A DNA stretch of 64,000 nucleotides, taken from NCBI RefSeq assembly GCF_051106095.1, contig NC_135793.1, positions 8,051,001-8,115,000 of the forward strand, written 5' to 3'. Below are positions 13,406 to 24,498 of the stretch, one piece after another. A program made the translations under genes and the position numbers. This stretch comes from Pogona vitticeps (taxonomy: Eukaryota > Chordata > Lepidosauria > Squamata > Agamidae). The notes beneath the pieces were generated by a model that was given only the letters and a program-made list of their open reading frames with translations, did no database searches and had not been told where the DNA came from. How positions within the stretch are numbered: the stretch's first letter is position 1; every line of letters starts with the position of its first letter.

Positions 13406-14541
13406 TACTTGCAAAAGATTGAGGGCAAATGTTAGCCATGGAAATGCAGGGTGTACAGGCAATCACGCAAGCAGCTTCCCCTTTGAAAGGGTGGGGGCGT
13501 CCTTTGCATTCCTGGTTGTGCATCATTTGCAGAATGGAATGCACAGAAGGCAGCCTCCCAGATGACACCCTTCCTGGTGTGGGATAAAGTTTTTCACAAT
13601 GGGAGTTTGGCTTGAGACAAACTGGGCGGAGGCAGGAAGGGCCTTTGAACTTGAAAGATCTCAAGAGGACTTGTAGGTCACGTCACGTATGCCCCCTTGT
13701 GGCTATTCTTATTTTTAGCATGAAAACTTCAGGACGGCCCTCGTGGCTCCATCTGAAAGGCATCAGCCTCGTGCATACAAGCGGGATGACGGCAGAATTC
13801 AAGAGACTTTGAGCAGACTGCTCCGGTGTGGGAAGGAAGAGGAGCAGGACCAGCCCAAGATGTGTTGCTGTCTATGGGCAAGAGCCGGCTGGTGCTTTGC
13901 CCTTCCATGTGCCAAAGGCAACCGGGCGGATGGTTAAATCTTTCTTCAACTCTTATGATGGAACAACAGCCCAACTTCAAATTGGAAGCTCTTAGGCTAG
14001 TTTAGGGGACCTTAGAACAATCCATGCGGCACACCGCGCGCTCTCCTGCTACCTGCCTTCTGATAGGGCAGCAGGAATGGTAGAAGAGGCTCAGCCTCGG
14101 GACACAGGAGGCAACATTTCTGCAGAGCATAAACCAGGCAACGCTGGGGAAGCAAGGATTATGCAGAGAATCTTTGCTGACACGACTCTTTCAGAAGATT
14201 TATAGGATCACCAAAAAGAGAGAGAGAGGAAGGAACATTCTTAGGTTCTGTTTCTCTCATCTTTCTTACGGGTCTCTTCCACTGCTTGAAAGGCTCTCAC
14301 TAGAGCAGTAATTGGCGGTATTGGGGAAAGAAGACAGTCCCTGTCTTCTTTGTTTGCAATCTTTAAAAGGGCACGACACAAAAGGAAAAAGGGGTGGTGA
14401 GGGCAAAGGAAAATAAGGAAACTCAGGCACCGTGTGTGATCTGAGGTGCCACAGTCTGGTGGAACAGATGCTGGGTGACAGTTGCGGAGAAGTGAAGCCC
14501 ATTGGCATCATCTTCTTAGGTGGGCTCCTGAGGCTTACTTT

Positions 14542-14603
<62 letters not shown>

Positions 14604-15104
14604 GCCTGGTGAAAATATATCTATACTTCACTTTTTCCACAGGAGGGACACGTTTTAAATGAATCCTATCCAGTTTCCTTTGAGTCATCCCGGTTCCTCT
14701 CACAAACACACAGCCTGAAAGCATTTAGCGTCTTAATATTGCCTAATGATGCTCTAACCACTAGTGCCACACACACAACACACCCCAACATTTTGGTTGC
14801 TCCCTTTTCACAGCAACTCTTTCCCATCTTCTTTGGAAACGTTTACTTCTTACAGCCTCCTTTGTGAAATGTGTTTGGTTTGGATTTTCCGACACGGAAA
14901 GGGGTTTATTATAACTGGACCAGAGTCTCTTTCTTCTGTACGAGGCAACGGCTTTTGCAAAATAGGTGGGGTATCATCCTTCATTCAATATCTCAAGAAA
15001 AAGAGCAAATGGGTATTTAGATATAGGAAACTGTTTTTCATTATTATCAGACCCAGAGCCTGGAAACATTTTGGGGGGGGGGGATTTTCTAGTCTGACTT
15101 TCTG
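13406..15104. other. Gene-free stretch with (CT)n microsatellite
   Basis: A dinucleotide CT run lies at about 14541-14598. Otherwise no exon or repeat is recognised. Confidence 0.4.
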
Positions 15105-15425
15105 CTTCCTATTTTGAAACTAGTTTTCACCTCTTACCCCACAATTACTCAGTTGTTCCAGGAGTCTTTGGTGAGAGATTTTGCCCAAAGCCTTTTGGAA
15201 GAAAAACTAAACAGTGTTTACCAGATCATTTCTCTTCACGTATCTACTGATATTTTCAAAGAATTTCAAACAGGTTTTGATAGAAGGCATAGCTTTGCAA
15301 AAGCCACACTGATGCTTTTTCAACACAGCCTGCTCACCTATATGTTTGAGAATTTATCTTTCACAATACTTTCAGTGTATTTATCCAGAAGAGACATTAA
15401 ATTTATCAGTGTGTGTTTCTTAGGA
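15105..15425 (-). mobile_element. Decayed CR1 reverse transcriptase fragment
   Basis: On the minus strand, words such as CAGTGTGGCTTTTGCAAAG (residues QCGFCK) and TTCCAAAAGGCTTTGGGCAAA (FQKAFGK) match the CR1 reverse transcriptase blocks around the conserved QHGFCKGKSC and LDFQKAFDKV motifs. It is frameshifted and partial. Confidence 0.65.
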
Positions 15426-15950
15426 CCATTGCCTTGAGCCAGGGTTAAACCCAGTTGTTAAAATAGCCAATCTCTAATATTCTGATGTAGAAGCTGACTG
15501 TAGGGACATGTTGCATATTTTAATGGGAAAAAAATCAATGTTGACAAAGCGCTGGATGAAAAATTAGTATTGATAAAGTACTGTGAGGAAGGAGTTCCTA
15601 AAATTACACAGCAGAATTAACTGAATATTCAAAGGGGAGACTTTTTTTTTCTTTAGACGTGGTCTCTTTCATCCTGGTGAAAAGGCATGATCTAGGAATG
15701 GACAGCAAGAATAAGCATGCAGAACATATACTTGGAGTCAAAAGAAACAAAATGTGTTACAATCCCAGCTACGCTAATCTGAGAGTCATTTCAAGAGCTG
15801 CACAGTGAAAAATGTGTGTGAAAAGAATAGGCTTGGACAGATTCCACTTCTCAGGCTAATTGCCACATGCTAACATACTGGACAGAAAACACACCAGTCA
15901 GGGAGGGAGTGTTTTAAGAAGCATGCCACTTATCACTAATAAGAGAAATT

Positions 15951-16520
15951 CTTCCTTTCCTTCCTTCCTTCTTTCCTTCCTCCCATTCATTATCCCTTCC
16001 TTCCTTCCTTCCTTCCTTCCTTCCTTCCTTCCTTCCTTCCTTCCTTCCTTCCTTCCTTCCTTCCTTCCTTCCTTCCTTCCTTCCTTCCTTCCTTCCCTCC
16101 TTCCCTCCTTCCTTCCTTCCTTCCTTCCTTCCTCCCTTCCTTTCATTCATTATCAGTTCCTTCCTTCCTTCCTTCCTTCCTTCCTTCCTTCCTTCCTTCC
16201 TTCCTTCCTTCCTTCCTTCCTTCCTTCCTTCCTTCCTTCCTTCCTTCCTTCCTTCCTTCCTCCCATTCATTATCAATTCCTTCCTGCCTCCCTTCCTCCG
16301 TCCCTCCCTCCCTCCCTCCCTCCCTCCCTCCCTCCCTTCCTTCCTTCCTTCCTTCCTTCCTTCCTTCCTTCCTTCCTTCCTTCCTTCCTTCCTTCCTTCC
16401 TTCCTTCCTTCCTTCCTTCCTTCCTTCCATTCATTACCAGTTCCTTTCTTTCTTCCTTGCTTGCTTGCTTGCTTCCTTCCTTCCATTCATTATCAGTTCC
16501 TTCCTTCCTTCTTACTCTAA
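15951..16520. repeat. Punctuated (TTCC)n array
   Basis: About 570 bp of TTCC units is interrupted five times by the same short word CATTCATTA(T/C)C, at 15984, 16144, 16264, 16428 and 16484. The spacings (160, 120, 164 and 56 bp) are all multiples of four. TCCC and TTGC variant blocks also occur. Long Pro/Ser/Phe or Lys/Glu/Gly frames here are artefacts. Confidence 0.95.
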
Positions 16521-17149
16521 CTATCCTTCGGTTCCAATGAATGGGAATGAGTATCTATCCTTGTTGGGCCTAAAGAAAGGAAAGTGACATCCAGAATGCT
16601 TCAGGAAGCCGTGTCTGTGAACAGCAGCAGCAGCGACAGCTCAGGCTCAATACTTTGAAGACCCATGATTTTTGTGGATGGGGTCGGTCCTTCAACCAAC
16701 GCCAATCACAGCTCTTCCATACCCTCATTGTTGTGTTCCTTAGCTGCTTTGTCCAGTTCCTCCCCAGTGGCAAATCCTCTGGTGCCAACCCTTTCTCTAA
16801 TTAATCTTGGACAGAAGACGTACAGGCTATCAAGAATATTATTTTTTTCAAAGATTATCCAAGGGAGATTGAAATCAGTAACTTTTTCCCACCAACTGTT
16901 GGACATCTTGCTGGATTCATTTGGATCCGAGAGGAACCCACCCGTAGGTTCTCAGCAGCTGCCTGGGATGGTATAGCAATGCCTTGACACTGTTTCTCAC
17001 TTACGACTGAAATTTCTTAAAGGGCTACGTTAAAGCAGTACAGTATTCTCAGTTGCTGTCTACAGATGTGAGAGTTGAAAAAAAGTGGCAGGAAAAACAT
17101 TGATTCATCTGAAATATGGTCCTGGAGGAGAGCTTTGTGGATGCCTCAG
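16521..17149. other. Gene-free stretch
   Basis: No exon or recognisable repeat. The upstream part of the RTE copy may begin near 17095. Confidence 0.35.
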
Positions 17150-17455
17150 ACCACCAGAAAGACATACAAATGAATTCTACAGCAAATCAAGCCTGAACAT
17201 TCTTTTGAAACAAAAATGACAAAATGGAGGCTGTCATACTTTGGGCACATCTTGAGAGAAGGGAAGATTCGCTGGAATAGACAATAATGCTAGGAAAAGT
17301 TGAGGGCAGCAGGAAAAGAGGAGGACAAAATGAGATGGGTTGACTCCCAGAGGAAGCCACAGGCTTGAGTTCGCAAGAGGTGAGGAGGGCTGTTGAGGAC
17401 AGGACGTTTTCAAGATTGCTCATTCATAGGGTCACCATAACGTCAACAACAAGAA
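17150..17455 (+). mobile_element. RTE-type LINE 3' fragment
   Basis: It contains GGAGGCTGTCATACTTTGGG, AATGCTAGGAAAAGTTGAGG, GCAGCAGGAAAAGAGG and CATTCATAGGGTCACCATAA, collinear with the minus-strand copy at 745-1012. It is truncated and decayed. Confidence 0.7.
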
Positions 17456-18411
17456 GTATAACTGGAAGTGGTAAATTGGCTCTTTACGGAGCAATGGCTA
17501 AACTTGGGGCCACAGTTCTTTTGGGCTGTAACTTCTAGAAGCTCTTAACTACATGCTAGTTGTAAATTTCAGCTGCATTTATGTGGCCAAAGATAGGGCT
17601 CTGTGACCTCTCTTTCCTCCGTTGAGAAAGAGTGAAACGTAGAGCACATACAACTGATGTTTAATTAATGCATTAACCACGCTAATTTAAGGAGTCAAAT
17701 GTTCTCAGTTTTGAACCTTAATTGCAACGCATCGATTTCCCGGTTTTTAACATTTAACTTTACTCAATTAATTTCCAAGCCCAGTATTCCAGGCCCTGAG
17801 CTAGCGAGATCCCCCGCCTCTCTTAAAAAGATCGTGGCAAGAAATCAAAGCAGCTGAGCAGCCACTCCCTAAACTCTACCAGCAAATATTTCCCTCATCC
17901 ATTCCTGGGTGGCATATATTCAATACTCCATAAATATTTGCCCATTACGGGCCATGTCGAACATATATTATACCATGTAGTAAGCACAGAATTTACAACC
18001 TAATGGCTTGAGTGAAAAGCTGGAGAAAGACTCTGTCTTCCCCACCCACCCCCCCAAACGTCTTTCCCCCAGTGAATTTTCTTCTCCTGGAACTATCCAT
18101 AGCCACATCGCTTCTCTGGCGTTGATCTTCGTGGCGCAGAGGATCCGTCACATAATTCATTCAACTGCAGACGGCGCATTCACAGATCCGAAAGGGGGCG
18201 GGGAATTCCAAATGAGCCTTACTGGGAAAATTTCTTTTGAATGAGACATGGGAAAGAATTGGTGTTATATGAGCTGCTTGTTTACAGCTGTGCAGGTACA
18301 GCTCGAAGGAGCGCAACGCACATGACGCAGCTCCAACTGCAAGCATCTTTGGTTGCTGTGGAGCACTCAAAAGGGAACACAATCCCAGGGTGACATCCAG
18401 CATGGGAAAGG
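17456..18411. other. Gene-free stretch
   Basis: AT-rich sequence without supported exon or recognised repeat. Confidence 0.35.
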
Positions 18412-18540
18412 GGTTAGAATGCTGGATGAGGACTTAGGAGAACCAGGCTCAAGGCCCCACTGAGCTATGTGCCTTTATCTAAGCCCCACTCACCTCAAAC
18501 AGCTGTTCTATGGATAAAGTGAGAAGAACCATGGATGTTT
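18412..18540 (+). mobile_element. tRNA-derived SINE fragment
   Basis: GCTGGATGAGGACTTAGGAG, AACCAGGCTCAAGGCCCC and CCCCACTCACCTCA follow the layout of squamate tRNA SINEs: anticodon-arm region, B box, then a body ending in GAGAAGAACCATGGATG. The 5' end is truncated. Confidence 0.6.
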
Positions 18541-18549
18541 ATTCATCTA

Positions 18550-18984
18550 CAGTCGTGCCCCGCTTTACGATTACTCTGCATTACGATGAATCCGCTTCAC
18601 GATGACGTTTTTGCGATCGCTTTTGCGATCGCAAAACGATGGTCTAAATAGGGTTTTTTCGCTTTGCGATGATCGGTTCCCTGCTTCGGGAACCAATTCT
18701 TCGCAAAACAATGTTTTTTTAACAGCTGATGGGCTGTTTCAAAATGGCTTCCGGGTAATTAAAATGGCTCCCTGCTGTGCTTAGGGACGGATTCCTCGCT
18801 ATACAGGCACCGAAAATGGCCGCCGTATGGAGGATCTTTGCTGGACGGTGAGTTTTTAGCCCATGGGAACGCATTCAAAGGTTTTCAATGTATTTCAATT
18901 GGCTTTTTATTTTCGCTTTACGATGTTTTCGCTTAACAGCGATTTTCCTGGAACGGATTATCGCCATTAAGCGAGGCACCACTG
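18550..18984. mobile_element. Tigger-like MITE
   Basis: Ends CAGTCGTGCCCCGCTTTACG and GCGAGGCACCACTG with TA on each side (18548-18549, 18985-18986). The interior includes GATCGCTTTTGCGATCGC dyads. Non-autonomous, same group as 13004-13405 but clearly diverged. Confidence 0.85.
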
Positions 18985-19056
18985 TATTTTATTTGTATGC
19001 CACCTTTCTCCTAGAGGATCCAAGGTGGCTTACAGTATTAAAAGAAACAAAGTTAA
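18985..19056 (-). mobile_element. CR1/L2 LINE tail
   Basis: The minus strand reads CTGTAAGCCACCTTGGATCC then GAAAGGTGGCATACAAATAA, the characteristic 3' tail of squamate CR1/L2 elements. Confidence 0.6.
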
Positions 19057-19492
19057 GATATGAGGAACCCCCCCCCGTCTTTAGCTCCCTCTAGCGGCCA
19101 TTTCTGGAAACGTCATAATTAGAAATATATGTTTTTAATACTGTATTTTAAATATTTTTTCAGATGGTGGATAAGAAAATCAGTGGATGCTGATCCCGCG
19201 AATAAGGAGGCGCTACTGTATATTGCCACCAACTCATTGGAGGAAAGTGGAATACCGATGTGGCTACTTATAGAAAGAATGGCCTGCTCATTCTTTCCTC
19301 TGTGTGTGGTTTACAGGGGGATTCTATACACCTTTGGGTAGAAGCAAACCCCAGTTCATTCAATGGGGCTTACTACAAGAAGTAGGGAAATTATTTGTCT
19401 GTTTACAGGCAGAAACACACTCAGTGTGGACTATATGTGTTAGGTGCCATCAAGTCAGAACCAACTTACAGAAACCCCAATTAAAAAAAATT

Positions 19493-20129
19493 AAGTATGT
19501 ATTGGGCAGTGAATATTTGCTCAGCCATGGGGTATGGAACTGGTAAAAACCACTCCTCAAATACAGTGGTGCCTCACTTAACGAGTGCACCGTATAGCGA
19601 TGTTTCCGTATAGTGATCCCTTTTTCGGGATCGCTATACGGAAACTCCCCCGATCGTCGCAATGGGGAAAACCCGCATTGCGAAGATCGGGTATTGCGGC
19701 GGCCATTTTGGAGCCGCCGAACAGCTGATCGGCGGTTCCAAAATGGCCGCTGGAAGCCCGGAAATGGCTGCCGGCAGCCATTTTCGCGCCCTGCCCTCGC
19801 TTAGCGAAGGCGCGAAAATGGCTGCCGGCACCTGGAATCCTCGCTGAACGGGTAAGTAACAAAGGTATTGGAACGCATTAAACGAAGTTTAATGCGTTCC
19901 AATACATTTCCCCTACCCGTTTAGCGACGATTTCGCATAGCGAGGGTTAATCCGGAACGGATTAACCTCGCTATGCGGGGCACCACTGTATCTCACTTAA
20001 CTTGAAAGATTTATTTATTTATTTATTTAAATAAATAAATCTTTCAAGTTAAGTGAGATATTTGAGGAGTGGTTTTTACCAGTTCTATACCCCATGGCTG
20101 AGTGAATATTCACTGCCCAATACATGCTT
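19493..20129. repeat. Long foldback element interrupted by a Tigger-like MITE
   Basis: The left arm (19493-19563 continued at 19991-20018) and the right arm (about 20021-20129) are inverted copies; for example ACTGGTAAAAACCACTCC is matched by GGAGTGGTTTTTACCAGT. The centre is an ATTT/AAAT palindrome near 20020. Without the insert the foldback is about 210 bp. A Sauria SINE 3' fragment (minus strand, about 19438-19478) abuts its left side. Confidence 0.85.
19564..19988. mobile_element. Tigger-like MITE inside the foldback
   Basis: Ends CAGTGGTGCCTCACTTAACG and GCGGGGCACCACTG, flanked by TA at 19562-19563 and 19989-19990. The intact opposite arm of the foldback preserves the uninterrupted site (CAAATATCTC when read on the same strand), so the TA duplication is confirmed within this sequence. 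The element also has an internal palindrome at about 19862-19910. Confidence 0.92.
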
Positions 20130-21436
20130 ACATTTTTCTTCACTTCCTCAGCCCCTCCACGAAGAGGAGGCGGTGATTAATTTCAGAGAGGTTTCAGAGA
20201 GAACCCTGCCTCTCCGTTGAGTGTTTTTCCCCTCTCTAAAGTCTGTCGAGGCCCGTTGCTAAAAGCAGTCATGCCTGTCAGTTTGCTGTGTGATCTGTTC
20301 AATTTTCAGCAATGAAATCATTTTATCCTTTCTCTTACAGATGTCTCTGAGTGAGTTATTGACACCGTAAGTGCCAGTTAAGGAGGAAAAGGGTGGGCTG
20401 ATCTGGGGAACTTGACGTTCTGTGAATCCATGCACTTCTGTTGTACAGTTAGAGGAATTTAACCAACAGTCAAAACTCTGCAACAAAGCCCGCCAGGCAA
20501 GGAAGCCTATGCACTTTGCCTATCGTACTTCTCCAAAAAAAAACCCTCTGGAACTGGCCCCATTTTCAAATCCCACACAGCCACTGGATCCTTGCAAAGC
20601 AATGTGAGGAATAGAGCCAGGGCATTCTGCACATTTAATAGCTTGTCATTTCACTGCTTTGCACACCCATCTATATGGCCTGCTAGGCTGCAAACGAGAA
20701 TAGTTAGTGAGCTCCGTGTCCAGGACTTTTCTTTCTTAGAATTCCCACGGGGCCGATGGATGGCTGTGCTGAAGGCTATTTCCCTCTACTAGCTCCCAAG
20801 CACCTCTCCTCAACTCCCGGATGCACACCAGGAAGAAGAAGGAAAAAAATGTGTCTCCACAACAGGGAAGGGAAATAACGTCCCAGGGCCGAAATGGATC
20901 AGAGAACAGTTGTGACATAAAGTGCAAGCGGGGAGGGATGCAGGCCTGACCTCTCCCAGGCTCTGCAGTTCTCACCCTCCCCTGTTCCCGGCTAGTTTAT
21001 CAACCATTGGAACCAGACCAAGAGAATATCGGCTGGGACAGAATGGATAAACATCCGAGCCGGGACTTCCTTCCTCTCCTTAATAACGCAGGGTTGTTGG
21101 GGGTTTTTTTAAGGGAGAAAAAAATGACAGCATAGAAGAGAAACTTGAATGACATGTGAAACGCATCACAAATAAACAAGGCATTTGCATCTCCATGGTG
21201 ATGCATGACATCTTAGAGGAGGGGTGAGTCCCAGAGTTTGAAATCACAGGGAGAATCCCATGGTTGTCAGTAAACCAAAAGGTTGCTGAAAACCTTGATG
21301 GGTTTAAGTTTGGCTGAAGGAAATATTTTGAGTTCATTTCTTAGAAAGGTGGCTTGGCGCAGGAACAGAAGAGGTGACAGAATAGGCCATGCCATTTGCA
21401 ATTGGGGGATCCTGTTACTTCGTGGTCTTTGGGCAA
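20130..21436. other. Gene-free stretch
   Basis: No supported exon or recognisable repeat. Confidence 0.35.
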
Positions 21437-21441
21437 AGAAA

Positions 21442-21537
<96 letters not shown>

Positions 21538-21563
21538 AAAAGAAAGAAAGAAAGAAAGAAAGA
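21437..21563. repeat. (GAAA)n microsatellite
   Basis: About 30 GAAA units with one AGAAAAAG interruption near 21538. Confidence 0.95.
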
Positions 21564-21987
21564 TTCTTTTATTACAGTCAACAGATCAAATAAAAATTAG
21601 TAACAAAATTGCAAAAATGGAAATTATTCAGTACAAATTACTGTGTATGATTAATTCTTAAAAATAGACATTTTAATTTTTTTCTATGGTACCATATCTT
21701 GCCAGCAAGCTAACGCCACTGCACAAATGCTAGCTACCGTTGATAGTTACTGATGGGCACTGGTGTGCCAATAGATAGTGTATATAGTGCTCATCATCTC
21801 TTCCAGGGATGCTTTGCAGAACTGGGTGAATAAAATGTGATGGAAACTACTGTACTATAAAAGGAACAACACAACAGTACATGCCAAATGTCTCAACCCC
21901 CATGCCGTCACCCACCAAAAAAAAAAAAAAAGCTTCTGAAAACAGCAGTGAAAGGGCAGAACAAAAAAAGGCCATGTTTTAAAGAAT

Positions 21988-22229
21988 AAAGGCTGAATAG
22001 CTCAGTGAGTTAAGTATCTGACTGCAGACCCAAAGGTTGGGAGTTCGATTCCACACTGTGCCTCCTGAGAGATAGAGCCAGCCTATGTAGCCTTGGGCAA
22101 GCTGCAGAGTCCCAACACTGCCCCTAGAGGAAGGGAACGGCAAAGCACTTTTGAGTGCTACTGCCTACCTAGTAAACCTTGAAGAGGGTCACTACAAGTT
22201 AGATTTGACTTGACGGCACAGAATTATTA
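21988..22229 (+). mobile_element. Sauria-type tRNA SINE
   Basis: A tRNA-like head with A box (TAGCTCAGTGAGTTAAG) and B box (GGGAGTTCGATTCC) is followed by a body with GAGCCAGCC and CCTTGGGCAAG, and a tail GGTCACTACAAGTTAGATTT then GACTTGACGGCACA. The tail resembles RTE/BovB-type 3' ends, as known for squamate SINEs mobilised by such LINEs. It is a SINE and not a functional tRNA gene. Confidence 0.85.
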
Positions 22230-22241
22230 TGTTATTTAGAG

Positions 22242-22377
22242 CACTGGTTCTTAACCTTTGTTACTCAGATGTTTTTGGACTGCAACTCCCATAAGCCTTC
22301 ACCATCAGCTCTGCTGGCTGGGGTTTCTGGGAGTTGCAGTTCAAAAACACCTGAGTAACAAAGGTTAAGAACCACTG
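22242..22377. mobile_element. hAT-type MITE with 8-bp target duplication
   Basis: Long inverted arms (CTGGTTCTTAACCTTTGTTA and its complement) enclose ACTGCAACTCCCA and TGGGAGTTGCAGT. ATTTAGAG occurs at 22234-22241 and 22378-22385, an exact 8-bp duplication as expected for hAT. 136 bp, non-coding. Sister copies lie at 27816 and 49738. Confidence 0.93.
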
Positions 22378-24029
22378 ATTTAGAGGTTGCCATACTTTCT
22401 TCTCTGTGCGCATGAATGCCAAATGCAATGCTTTTCCTGTTCTGGTGCCGCTACACTGGGGGAAACCCATTAAAAAGTTAGAATTCTTAAGATGTCGGAC
22501 TTGGATCCTGAGGGGGACAATCTTCTAACTGCCCTTCAACTTCCCCTTCATTCCTTTGGGAAACTGGGTTTTAAAGAAAGAAATTAGGGGGAGGCCTGGG
22601 AGTTTTGCTGTCAACTTGTCCCAGGAGGAAAACAAAGGTTTAGCCACAGAGAAGCAGCTGCGTTGAGGGAGGTTGGAGGAGGCCATTCCCAGCTATGGTC
22701 ACCCCTCACTGCAGTTTTCTGTCATTGGCTGCGATGGTTTCTCCTCCACGCCGCCACCCTCTCTCCCCTTTGCCCACCCCAGGGAAGCGCCAACGGGCCT
22801 CAGGAATCCCAACAAGAGTCTTTGACAAATTCTCTCATGGAGGCCAAAGATACCTCAGCACTGAGATCACTCAGTGACTCACCCCATTTTCGTTCCTCTG
22901 GGAGTAGCTGAGCTTGAGAGCCTTTGGACCATTTTTCTGCACTTCTCCTCAAACACAACACACACTCCAAAGATCCAGTGATAAAACAGGTCCGACGGAG
23001 CCCTTATGAGAATCGGCTGCTCTCCGTTATGTCTCCCTTGCTCCCTTAACCCTGACCCCCTATTTTGAGACCTCGAGGGGCACTAGGAAGAGGTCCAGCC
23101 AAGCTGTTGTCAAGGATAAAGCACAATCTTTTTTTAAAAAAAATCTAGGTAAAATCGGTGCTCAGATTATTTGAGGCTGGATTATAAAGCCAACCAGTCG
23201 GGGCCCACTTCTGATATTACCTGCTTTTAAATGTCTCCACATGCCCCCGCCGCCACCACTACAAAAAAAAACAAACGCTTATTTTAAAAAAGCTGAGAGG
23301 ACAATGCAAAGAAAAACAAAATAAAAGGTGTTGGTTCCCTTAGAACCCCTGCAAATTGAATATCACATAAACTAAGGGCAAAGTGTGGCCCTTCAAATGT
23401 TATTGGATTACATCTCCCATCAGCCCCAGGCAGCATAGAAAATAGTGAGGAATACTGGGATTTGTAGTCCAACAAATATTACAGATGGCACCTAGACACA
23501 ACCAATTTATTTTGGCATCTGAGGTGGAAACTCCCCCTGAGAGCCTCACTCCATCTCTGGCAGTAAAAATATGCATTCATGGCAAAGCCAGTTATTCTTT
23601 GCTCCTCTTTTGCAACACTCCGATCATGTTCTCTGAGGAAACTGCCTCACTCTACCGAGCAATTGAGCTAGCCATGACTGGACAGCCGGATGCATAATCT
23701 GTGCAGGGACCCAAGAGGGCTAACTTTATGGTTCTAAGTTCACTGCACCCTCAAGGAAACACCCAAGGGGGTTATTCTGAGCGGTCCAGGGAGTTATTAA
23801 TATTCTCTCCCGAAAATGGAAGCCCTTGGCCCCTTGAGAATCCACGGCGATTCTTTTCGAGCCCCAGAAGTGGGTTCCTTGCAAAAAAAAGAGAAAGATT
23901 CTACCCGGGTAGGGTTGCCAGATGTCAGGCAAAAGGAGGACATGTCCATCTTTTTGGCCTAATGTCCTCCATCAGGCAGGCAAATATAAAAATCTTTAAA
24001 ATGTCAGGCTTCTGTATGTTATAATTTTG
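22378..24029. other. Gene-free stretch with a MITE remnant
   Basis: About 23385-23482 holds GGATTACATCTCCCATCAGC and GGGATTTGTAGTCCAA in inverted arrangement, a decayed hAT-type MITE. A possible terminal exon (acceptor before 22785, open to a stop at 22911) was seen but has no partner exons. Confidence 0.4.
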
Positions 24030-24396
24030 GATGGGAAGGAGAGAGGTGCTGGAGGAGGCTCTTGAGAATCCCCTGGACTGCAAGGAGAACAAACCTATCA
24101 GTTCTAAAGGAAATCAACCCAGAGTGCTCACTGGAAGGACAGATCCTGAAGCTGAGGCTCCAGTACTTTGGCCATCTCATGAGAAGAGAAGACTCCTTGG
24201 AAAAAACCTTGATGCTGGGAAAGTGTGAGGGCAAGAGAAGAAGGGGACGACCGAGGATGAGATGGCTGGACAGTGTCTGCGAAGCAACCAACATGAATTT
24301 GACCCAACTGCGGGAGGCAGTGGAAGATAGGAGGGCCTGGCGTGCTCTGGTTCATGGGGTCACGAAGAGTCGGACACGACTAAACGACTAAACAAC
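24030..24396 (+). mobile_element. BovB LINE 3' fragment
   Basis: It encodes a C-terminal BovB peptide including FGHLMRREDSLEKTLMLGK and WRALVHGVTKSRT. The DNA ends in GTCACGAAGAGTCGGACACG then ACTAAACGACTAAACAAC, the canonical 3' end of BovB. This frame is nearly intact, which suggests a younger copy than the RTE pieces at 745 and 17150. Confidence 0.9.
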
Positions 24397-24498
24397 GACG
24401 AATGCATTCCTATGCGGTTTTTTGCCCCGCATAGAGACGAATCCGGATAGCGATGATTTTTTCGGCACGGATTATCGTCGCTATGCAGGGCACCACTG
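24397..24498. mobile_element. Tigger-like MITE, 3' end only
   Basis: Ends CGCTATGCAGGGCACCACTG followed by TA. It directly abuts the BovB 3' end; the 5' half is missing. Confidence 0.75.

Noticed and set aside
15860-16540. Long frames rich in Pro/Ser/Phe (+) and Lys/Glu/Gly (-)
   Set aside because: They are translations of the TTCC microsatellite and have no gene structure.
21988-22070. tRNA-like A and B boxes
   Set aside because: The sequence continues into a SINE body and tail and does not fold as a full cloverleaf; it is not a tRNA gene.
22785-22911. Possible terminal exon with acceptor and Ser-rich open frame
   Set aside because: No partner exons and no recognised residues; a single acceptor plus open frame is expected by chance.
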